A DNA stretch of 64,000 nt from NCBI GenBank assembly GCA_943737045.1, contig CALSFV010000002.1, positions 558,001-622,000 of the forward strand, in the 5' to 3' direction. Below, piece after piece: positions 29,201 through 40,600 of this stretch. A model generated the notes under the pieces. That model had not been told where the DNA came from. It saw only the letters and a program-made list of their open reading frames with translations, and searched no databases. The translations under genes were made by a program, and so were the position numbers. The stretch's first letter is position 1. The number at the start of each line of letters is the position of its first letter. Source of the DNA: Parapristionchus giblindavisi. Taxonomy: Eukaryota > Nematoda > Chromadorea > Rhabditida > Diplogasteridae.

Positions 29201-32200
29201 AGCGTGCCCATCTATGTACCTAGCACATAACCAATTGATAAGATTTGGTTGAAACTAAACGACTGATTACTCCGGTTTTCCGGGTAATATTAGGGTAGGG
29301 TAGCGTGAAAAAGAAATTTACTTTATACTTACTTTTTCACTATATTCTCATGAAATAGCAAAACAGTAACAAAAAAGTAAGTATAAAGTAAGCTAATTTT
29401 GCGCGCGACTTACCATAATAATGCCCTGCAAAACCGGAGTAGTTAGGCGCGTGTTGAGGTTCGCGCGAGAAACACAATAATTAAAGGGGCTGGCACCTTT
29501 GTCAATGGTCTCTTCAACGCTCTACGCTCTCTCGTTGTTAGAGAACAGAGAAATAGTGCGCGCAATGAAGAGGCCATTGAGAGAGGTAACGCTTCCTTTA
29601 AACAAAAATGGGGGAAATAGGTACCTGAATGAAGGAGCAGGCGACTGAGAGTGATCTGAGCTGCGCGAGGAGATCTTGAAGGGCCGAAGGTTCGGGCATA
29701 CCACACACTGCGTCGGTGATCAGAATGATATCTGCAATTACAGACACATATTTATTTTAATAATATTAATAATAATAATAATAATAATAATGATACTTTA
29801 TTCCTGCTATTGAAGGCACCATCAAGAATACCGTGTATGGATTGATCGAAGGGAATCACAAACACAAGTTTTACACGGAAAGATAAACCGGGAATCAACT
29901 GGTCGACGCGCTTTACGCCAAATCCGCCTTGTGGCCTGCCTGGCATCCAGCTTTTTTACAGATCGTGGTCATAAACGATAAGAATAACAAAATGTAAATA
30001 ATAAATTTAAATAAAAAATAAAATATGGTTCACTGTCGACAACAATATGGCCGAAGCAGCGAATCTCACACTACTAACAACACTCTTGTCTTACTATTTC
30101 ATGGCTTGACAAGTACAACTGTGGCCGTATGCAAGAACCGTTTTCCGGGAAAATGTGACGTCATTAGCGTAGGCGGAGGCGTTTTCCAAAAATCCTCCGC
30201 CTATGCTAATGACGTCACATTTCCCCGGAAAACGGTTTTCCGTTGTTCTTGCATACGGCCACAGAATAAATTAATGATATCCCTGATTATAATAAATAAA
30301 ACTAACTGAAAAAACTATTATTATTATTATTATTATTATTAAACATAAATAAAACTGACTGCTCTGCGTGTTCCCTGGCAGCATCTGTATGGCGAGGATC
30401 GCGGATCGGATCATGAAGATGAGAGACCTGAGTAGGACAGATAATTTATTTAACAAATATTTTCTAGCCGTACTATTAACACAAAGCATATATTAACTTA
30501 AATGCATACATTCTATTGCATGCTCAGAAATATTCAAGCATGTGTTTTTCCGTGTGCAAAGCAAGAACTTCGTGGCATGAACTCCCCGCGAATTAACGTT
30601 TCACATATACTATTAACGAAATAAAAGATAAAGAACGGTCGTTAGGATCCGATGAGGTAAGAATATTAACCCCTATATAAAAGATCGCAATTCGACCGAT
30701 TTACTGCGATAGGTTTTTTGAAATTTCTTTTGTCAAGATGTTGGGGGAAATATACCAGATTCCGGCTACTGGGGTTTTCGACCACGCCGGATCGAATGGC
30801 ACAGGTCCCGAGCCGATCTGGAGCCGTCTTTTAGGTGAAACGCCGGCTCTCGGGTTTTTTGCACTTTTTGGCGCGCAACTTGGTGTCAAGTATATCAAAA
30901 ATTAAAAGTTGGTATACTAAAATGACCACAAGACTTGGGGCAATCCAAATCGTATTTTTGCCGATTTTTCCCAATCACGGGTTGCCGAGAGATTAACGTT
31001 CGAAGTTGGCGGAGAGCAAAAAAATGCAAAAATCGGACGCGCATAATTTGATTGCTCGAAATCGGCTCTATAACTTTTTGAGATTAAGACTTATATTAAG
31101 TAACTTTTTACGGCGCATCTTTTGGTGCTAACGCCACGCGCCTTGTCCCCCGGGATTATGACGAAATAGGCTTCTGAAGAAATCCGGGAAGTAGGTTTTT
31201 CTCGATTTTCACCCATTCAAATTAATTTTCGCGTCCCGGCTCCTGAAAGTAAATTGTACAACTCGAAGAGACGCAACTTTTTTGCTTTTGGACCCAACTC
31301 ATTTGGTTTAGTATTCGCGGAGCTGTGCGGTCGCGAAAAATGGTCAATTTTTAACTTTTTCAAAAAACTCAAATTTCGCACCTTTTTTATTCAACCTAAC
31401 TATGCTCACGTTGTAGCGCTTGAAAAACTGATTTAGAAAAACTATGTCTCTTCACCTCCGCACGACCTCTTTGTACCGCGAAAAATCGCCGAAAAGGTGC
31501 AAAAAAACGATTTTGCCATTTTTCTTGGATAAATTTATTTTAAAAATTATTTTAGGCGTTTTATATGGCAAAGAAAGTTGTAGTCCTACTCTTTACGCGT
31601 CGATTGGTGTATAACATGACTATATTCAGATATAAAATGAACCCATGGCGTCGAGGTAAAGAGGTACTACTCTGAAAACCCCGAGCGGGTTCGAACCCCG
31701 GTTCGATCCAAAACTTTTGCTGATTTTTCCTGACTGAAATAAAGTGTTCTAGGGTAGTTTTTCGTGTTAAGAATGATGAAACAACTTGTTTTGAGTCATT
31801 CTGAGCAGGAAAACATGTCATGCATGACTCTTAACTCTAACCTCTCTTCAATTGATATCTATAGCGACATTCATTCAGTTCAACGAAATTTTTCGATAAT
31901 ATTGAGACAAACATTGATCCAAAGACATCCGGAAAATGTCGGAAAGCTTATGAACGAGTCCACGAATGAGTTTCATGTCATGTAATATAGAAAATGGGGG
32001 GTTGGGGGGGGTGTCCCCCCAAACAATCAAAAGCTCACGACAACTGCTTCCAAGTAATTTTGCTGTTCAAAATTCAAAGCAAATAGTTTTATGTTGTCGT
32101 TTTTCATATATTTTTTCGACAAATTGTCTAATAAGTCAGTAAACAAGAGAAAAGTGTCCGAACTTGGCGACTCGAGCATTCCACGGCGGCTCAATGATAG

Positions 32201-35132
32201 TAACTAAGAAGCTCTTGCCTGAGAAAGAAAGTATCGCAAACTGAGTGATGATGAGCAGCGCAAAAGTTGATTACGGTATATCTGGGCGCTCGCTTCTGAC
32301 TAGACCTATCATCGAGTTTTACGATTCGCGAGACATGCCGAGATGGCTTAGTGGATAGAGCTTTTGTTTAGAGATCCGAACCTCGTAGGTTCGAATCCCG
32401 CCCAGTGCAAATCAACTTTGCCCATTTTTCGTAATGCAAGAGCCTTCAAGCCAAAGTTAAATGTAGCGATTTCTCTTCATTGAACCGCTGTGCATTCTAT
32501 GCGGAAGGGTGCGCAGCACCCTTCCGCGCTAGCGCAATGCTCCCCCGTGTCTCAAGTATAATAATGAAACGCTCAGAAGTAAAAAAAATTAATGGATCCC
32601 CCTAGCACTGCTAGTTAACCCCTATATAAAAGATCGCAATTCGACCGATTTACTGGGATAGGTTTTTTGAAATTTGTTCTATCAGGATGTTGGGGGAAAT
32701 ATGCCAGATTCCGGCTACTGAGGTTTTCGACCACGCCGGATCGAATGGCACTGGTCCCGAGCCGATCCGGAGCCGTCTTTTAGGTGAAACGACGGATGTC
32801 GGGTTTTTTGCACATTTTGGCGCCAAACTTGATACTAAATGGGTCAAAAATTGCAAGTTGGGGTATGGAACTGACCAGAAGACTTGGGGCTATCTAATTT
32901 GCATTTTTGCCGATTTTTCCCAATCACGGGTAGCCGGGGAATTGCGGTCAAAGATGGCGGAGGGCAAAAAAAGGCGAAAATAAAAATGCCGAAATATAAA
33001 TGCTCAAAAACTGTGCAGACGATTTTCGGGAGAAAGACTTATGTTGAACAACTTTTTACGGCGCATCTTATGGTGCTAATTTCGCGCAAATAAAAATACT
33101 TCCCGATGACGAAATAGGCATCGTAAGAAATCCGGGAAGTAGGTTTTTCGCAATTTTCACGTATTCAACGTAATTTTCGCGTCCCGGCTCCTGAAAGTAA
33201 ATTGTACAACTCGATTAGGCGCAACTTTTCTCTTTTGGACCCAACTCATTTCGTGCAATATTCGCGGAGCTGGGCTTTCGCGAAAAATGGTCGATTTTTA
33301 ACTTTTTCAAAAAACTCAAATTTCGCACCTTTTTTATTCAACCAAACTATGCTCATGTTGTAGCGCTTGAAAAACTGATTTAGAAAAACTATGTCACTTC
33401 ACCTCCGCACGACCTCTTTGTACCGCGAAAAATCGCCGAAAACGTACGAAAACACGATTTTGCCATTTTTCAAGGTTAAATTTATTTTTAAAATTATTTT
33501 AGGCGTTTGACATGGCAAAGAAAGTTGTAGCGCGACTCTTTGCGCGTCGATTGAGGTATAATATGACTATGTTTAGTAAATAATATCATTCGTGGCGTCG
33601 AGGTAAAGAGGTACTACTCTGAAAACACGAGCGGGTTCGAACCCCGGTTCGATCCAAAACTTTTGCTGATTTTTCCTGACTGAAAGAAAGTGTTCTAGGG
33701 TAGTTTTTTGTGTTAATAATGATGAAACAACTTGTTTTGAGTCATTCTGAGCAGGACAACATGTCATGCATGACTCTTAACTCTAACCTCGCTTCAATTG
33801 ATATCTGTAGCGACATTCATTCAGTTCAACGAAATTTTTCGATAATATTGAGACAAACATTGATCCTAAGACATCCACAAAATATCGGAAAGCTTATGAA
33901 CGAGTCCACAAATGTGTTTCATGTCAAACAATATAGAAAATGGGGGGTTGGGGGGGTGTCCCCCCCAAACAATCAAAAGCTTACGCCAACTTCCAAGTAA
34001 TTTTGCTGTTCAAAATTCAAAGCAAAAAGTTTTATGTTGTCGTTTTTCATATATTTTTTCGACAAATCGTCTAATAAGTCAGAAAACAAGAGAAAAGTGT
34101 ACATACTTGGCGACTCGAGCATTCTATGCGGAAGGGTGCGCAGCACCCTTCCGCGCTAGCGCAATGCTCCCTCCGTGCTTCAAGTATAATAATGAAACGC
34201 TCAGAAGTAAAACAATTTTCGGCTCTGCCCCTAGCACTGCTAGTAATAAAAGCATAAATTAGATCAATTAAGACTCCGGTATGGTGCATAACAAGCCGAC
34301 TACGGTACCGTATACAGTACCCAAAACTACCCAAAAGTACGGTATGACTACAGTACTCACCATTCGGGATGGACATATCCATCACAGGGCGGCAGGGCGG
34401 ATGCATTCGTGAAGATGGCGCCTCCTTCGAGGGTTGCAGTCGCCTCGCCCGAGATATCCGTCCTGTATATGGGATTGATTAGATATTACGCAAAAGAAAG
34501 ATCAAATATCGGATTAAACTAATAGGATTATCGACTGTTCTCTTGTAAAGCTAAATTATTGACACTTCTTCGGTCTTTTCCCATTCGATCGAAAAGAGGG
34601 GGGGGGGGCGGGGGCCAGAAATCGAAGAAGTTCCAAAATATTTATGTTTGTGATGATGTTTTAAACAAAAATTGCAACTTTTTGCTTCCGCAAACGGCTG
34701 TAGTTTTAGAATTTTAGTATGCCTCGTTGAATTTGCTTAATGTACGGAGAAAAAGTTCAAAAGCCAAAATTCTTTACAAACTTTCGAGGTTATTCTAATA
34801 TATGCATTCCAACAATGCATCGTTTTTGTCTATGCAAATGATGAACGAAAGGAGCATAAGCGTTTAAAACTAGCACACAACGATGTATCCCTATGACTTA
34901 AGTTAGTTTTCGAAAACTTCCCGCCAGGAACATGTAAAATAAATTTTCTGAATAAGTATAAGTGTTGAGAAACATGGATCCGACGGGTATGGCAAATCAT
35001 ACATTTACATCACAATGCGAGGATTGACCAACTATATACGGATCACTTTCGATTCCCATGATAGGGAAACGAAGCAAAAATATATATATATATATATATA
35101 TCAATCAATCAATCAATTTATCAAATCAGGCA

Positions 35133-35186
<54 letters not shown>

Positions 35187-35808
35187 TCACATTTAGCGAA
35201 TCTCAATTACGCGGGCTTACGGCTATGTCTACGTAGCTAACCCCGTAATTTATATACAGTTACCTAGTCCTAAATAAATGCCCTGGTTATTCCCTAATAC
35301 AACCTATCACAAGAGTCTTATACAATATGGGCGACTAAGGTAAACTGACCTGCGACGGACTAGCTCCTGCTAAGTCCGTGACGTAGGAGGCGAAGATGAG
35401 GCCGACTAACTTGGCCAGTGTTCCCTATCTCCCGAATAAGGTGTAATACAAGACGGACGTATTACTCATCATTTATTCAGTGAGAACAGGGTGGCCACGA
35501 TGCATCGCATCGTCGCCTTATATATCCAGACTAAGTAGGCTATCGAGATATCATGATGTGGCCTAATAGTACAATCAAAGAGCGGAAAAGATAAGAGCTT
35601 GACTATCTAGGTCTCGAGAATAACTAAGAGTACAGGGAGAAGTGCAGGTGCTATCGTTATCCTATTATTCTCTATCGACACGAACAAATGTTGTGAAACA
35701 AAGAAAAAATGACGATGCTAAGCGAAAAATAACGGATTTTCTAAATCGACCCACCATATTTCGAAACTCGACACACTTTATAAAAAAACAACGGCGTGAT
35801 CACCGAAA

Positions 35809-35845
<37 letters not shown>

Positions 35846-37556
35846 GTTTCATTATGCATAATGAAAACTTTCTGATCAATATTCACTGGAAACCGAAAGG
35901 AAAAATAATGAGGTCCGCGGCGTTTCTATGATATTATTATATCTTTTCTACATAAAGTGGCGAACAAAAGTCGGATAGTCATTAATCATGTAAAGAGAGT
36001 GTAAAACAAGAAACAACCAGGTGGACCAGTCTTTTAAAACATATTTTCACAACTGAAAAGAGGGGAATGAACAAATTTCTAGACTCACAACTAATGCTTT
36101 ACTATCATAGGTCGAATAGCAAGGTCATCGGTTTTCAAAACATACTTTTCGACCTATGTCACTATGCATTGTTTTGGACCACTGCTTTTTACATCCGACA
36201 GGTAAAAGTAACCATACATGGGCGCCAACATGGGGGTGCCCCCTGTAAAATGAGCGCTTTTCGAAAATTTGTGGAATGCCCTATGTAAAAAAATGACGTT
36301 TAGATGAAATTTTTGCAAAAAAAGTGAAGACCCTCTGTAAAATTAGCCATTTTTCATTCGGATGCCCCCTGTAGAATCGAGCTCCAGGTACCCCGCCCAT
36401 GTATGAAAGTAACTGCTTCACCAACTATAAGAATACAGAAACATGAATGTGTCGGGTATGAGAGTGTGTTGGTATGATAATGCGGCAACAGACATGATCT
36501 CTGGTTATCCCATGGGATAGACCCACCCGCAAAAATTTGCCTTTTATGCGTACCCACCCGCAAAATTGGACCATAAATTGACGATTTTAATGAAATTTTC
36601 ACGAATTTGGGGTACCCACATGCGTTTTCATCTCAAAATCGGGTTACCCACACGCATTTTGACCAAAAATCTTGGCACCCACACGCATTTGAAGGGTCTG
36701 GGATATAGATAGACCATCACTGTGCGGCAACTATTACCAGTCGTAATTTTCTGAAAATGAGTCGTATATAGTGGTCGATCCTTGGCTTATGATGGTATGA
36801 AAGGGCATGTCACCAGTCAAAAAAACCAAATCACAAACGACTAAAGAAGTATACGCTATCAGTCATTATTGTAGCAGTCTAGTGGACTACGCCGTATGGA
36901 ATCAACTTTGCAACAATTTCCCTGATCTAGTATAAGGCTGCAGAAACATGGACCTGACGGGTGCGATAGATACACGGGACAGTGTTAGAGGGGGGAGCCA
37001 GGCCCGACTCTCCAATCAATATTTTCGATTACAGTCCGAATACCGTAATCACATCTCGATGAAGACTGTGATTCTTCCCCTAGTCTTCTTCTAATACCGT
37101 AATCCCTTGCCACTGTACTACAGCTACAGTAATCCCTACTACAGTACCGCAGACCTAATCTGTCTCTACCCTTGTAGACTCCTTATTGCCACACCGCATA
37201 ATACCGTATAATTTCCCACTCGACGATTACCGTGATACCTCCCAGCTACCGTACCCCCGGTCACTGACCAAATCTGCCTCGCGTATCCCAGCTCGTCCAG
37301 TTCATGGGCGATCTCCGTCGGCCGTGGCATTCTCGTGTCGCCCTTGTGCGACGCGGGCAGCTTCTGTCGTTGGCCCCGCCCCCGCTCAGGCATGGGAAAG
37401 GGCGAGGAGGACGGGGAGGGAGCCCGATCCGAACGACGCTGAAATAAACGTAAAATAACCAATTCAACCTTACTACATTGTTGTGGTATTGTATTTATGT
37501 GTATTTCTCTATGTATTATATCTCATTATCATTCTTACCTGAAACGCACATAAAGA

Positions 37557-37611
<55 letters not shown>

Positions 37612-40600
37612 ATATGCAAATAAATGTAAAACATCTTTTCGCGAACAAGCGTCACGAATTTAGCTACGTTTTCAAGGATCATTGTAGTTCTTGGAAAACC
37701 GAGGGAGCGTAATATCAATTGGTAATAGTGACGTGTATTATCAAAATTGTCAGAAACCAGAAATCACCCAGTTACATGTCAAATTGATTTTTTTTCACCA
37801 GAACATAGATCAGAAAATGAGAGCAAGAGCAATGCTGCCTTAATATTTATAATAATTCAAAGAATACTCTGACTCAGATTGATCTTTGATCTCTACCTTT
37901 CCCCTATCATTCCGCTCTCCCCATTCCGCCACGATCGGTTGCGAGTACGAGTGGAGGCTATGCACGAAGTGACGGAACTGAAAATGACGATATAAAAATA
38001 AGTGATATTATTATTATTATTATTATTATTGTTATTGTTATTATTTTCCTCAACTATGTTAACTTCATCTATAGCAATCAACAAATTTGTCGACCGTATT
38101 CTTGATTAGAGAAAATGATCTCTCCGAGAAGGAAAACAAGTTGTAAGTATTTCGTTCATTGGAAACGATTTCCACCAATTTACATTGTCTAAATTTAGTA
38201 CCATCATCTCACATATCACAATATAAATGAATTCATGCTATTATTCCTAAATATTGCACTAGTTCGGATGCGAACCGATTAAAAATATCCGTCCGAATGA
38301 TAACTATTTGCATATGAGTGACAAGCGATAATGAATAGACAAAGTATGCAAATGGTTGATTATTATGCGCCGGTTCTCATTCAGCCTAGTGCCCTAAATC
38401 CATTTCTCGCCTCATTTCAGCTTCGACCTCTCGATCAGAGTGGTCGTTTAGCCAGCTTCTTCCTCTCTTTCATGATCCCTCTACTCCCACTAGCAGTTAT
38501 TCTCATCGGCTCTACAATAGCCATATGCAAGAAGGTACCGTACTCTTGGGAGAAACCCTTACCTAACCGAGTAACCAGTGCTAACATACACTCTATACCA
38601 TACATTTTCGAGCACTCACATTGTGGGTACGGGTAAGTTTATAAATTGACGAGCTTATAGAAAACGGGTCACTTTATCACATATTTTGCCATAATAAGCG
38701 AAAATTAACCAATTTTACGGGCCAGTTTATAATCGGGTACGTTGATCACAATTACGGGTCAGATTATAGTTCTGCAAATGTGAGTTGAACAAAAATGTAT
38801 GCTCTATACCTACTAAAAAATTATAACCTATTTTAGTGTCGTAATCTTTCAACTATTGAAAGAAGCTAGGTTCTACCGTAATTGCTTTCGCACAAACTCT
38901 AATTCAGAACCGAAAGGTGTATTCTGGCGAGGCGATTGTACAGCAGGACAGTAAAGGGAAATCTAGAAAAGACACCGGTACAGAAATAGTGGCACCGCCT
39001 ACCGTAAGTAGATCAACGATAGATATTTCCCAAAGATCAAAGATCAACTATTGCAGCCCCTGGCTGCCTCGCCTACGGGACAGGCCCCATCGAGCGATCT
39101 GCCTGAAATCGCCGCCGACCTGCCAGAAGAGATGACTTGCAAGTCGGCCAAAGAGTCCAATCGAACAAGCAAAAGGAAGATGAGGAGTGTCAAAAGTATG
39201 ATCCAGTGTACTACCGTAATCTGTGGCTCATTTCGAACTTACCGAAATCTATCGACAGATTGCGCGCAAAATAAATCAATAATGCTTGCTCCTCGGGCGT
39301 AGATAAATTTAATTAATTAATTAATGTTCAGGCCATACGTCGAAAAGTATGTTACAAAGTACCAAGCCTGACCGCATTTTGAGCCAAAAATTCCCAAAAA
39401 ATCGAAACACCTGACCGCATTTTGTGCCAACATTTCACAAGAATCGAAAAACCTGACCGCATTTTGAGCCAAATTTGCCAAAAATAGAAAAAGCTGACCG
39501 CATTTTGTAAACAGATAACCTAGCTATTCGACCTATGGTTCAGGCGCACGTCCAACAGTGGCTAAAGCTGAGCAGGGCTCCGATCAACCTCAGGCGAAGG
39601 AGCCCACATACGAGTTCAATACGGAGGACTTCCTGCCTACTAATGAGGCCACCGATACGGTCAATCTTACGGAGAAAACGAAGACGGTCAAGAAGAAGAA
39701 GATGACCAAGGTGAGCGGATATGGGAAAATTCTTCCGATCCTTGATCTAATTCACACCTGACCCCGCCTCAATTTGGGCCGATCTGGGATTCTGGAGCAG
39801 TGCCCGAATAAGTTGATATTTGATCTCTGCTAATTTTCAGGTGACCAAAACGCAGAGAACTCAAAGCACTTCGGATTTAACTCAGGATCTAACTCAGTCC
39901 TCATCAAGATAATGCTCGCAACAATCGCGAAAATCAACAAAAAAATATTTTCAAAGTATATTATCGCGGTTTATGAGCCTCCACATCTCTTGGTCATACC
40001 GAAGAGAATGATAAATAACTAGTCTTTGATAAGTTATATACACTACACATGAACAATATGAACCGGCATTTGTGGCTACACTCGTACTCATAAAAGACAG
40101 ACAGTTGATTGAAACCCATACTTCAGATTGATTGGTCTACAGTAATTCAAATAATAATAACAATAATAATTTATTCCTTTAATCGAACACATTGGGGGAT
40201 GGGAGCATCTGTTAGATGAGTCTTTTGAACTTTTTAAAATGTTTAAAACTCGCAACCTTTTGTTCGACATCATCGAGTACTTGTCTGACGTTTATATTCG
40301 TGACGAGAACGCCCTGCATGAGCACCTGCAAGTATTGATTGCAACATCATCCAACCGCGATGAATATCGATTTATTGATTGGTAAATACGATTTTACACA
40401 GTGGCCGTATGCAAGAACAACGGAAAACCGTTTTCCGGGAAAATGTGACGTCATTAGCGTAGGCGGAGGATTTTTGGAAAACGCCTCCGCCTACGCTAAT
40501 GACGTCACATTTTCCCGGAAAACGGTTCTTGCATACGGCCACAGATTTATTGTTGACATTTTTGAGTAGAAAACAGACTGATCGTGTTCTGTTAAACATA

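Larger units (their letters stand above)
30666..32614 (+). repeat. Tandem duplication, unit 1 (1.95 kb)
   Basis: Starts TTAACCCCTATATAAAAG and ends CCCTAGCACTGCTAG. It is directly followed by unit 2. Without its 311-bp family M insertion and 5-bp duplication it is about 1,633 bp, against 1,629 bp for unit 2. A strong TATA-like TATATAAAAG stands at its start. No convincing coding frame survives in both units. It lies in SZT2 intron 10. Confidence 0.9.
34463..37268. other. SZT2 intron 9, repeats only
   Basis: Besides the family A, C, E and L copies listed separately, this intron holds (TA)n runs, a short (TAA)n run near 35810 and unassigned sequence. No coding exon is seen. Confidence 0.6.

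Noticed and set aside
30666..34243. A piggyBac-type element, because TTAA precedes CCC at the left border
   Set aside because: The right border of unit 2 lacks TTAA and there is no inverted end; a tandem duplication explains the data better.
33912..34262. 116-codon plus frame crossing the end of tandem unit 2
   Set aside because: The corresponding frame is broken in unit 1, and the reading runs through an element target site; no coding signature.
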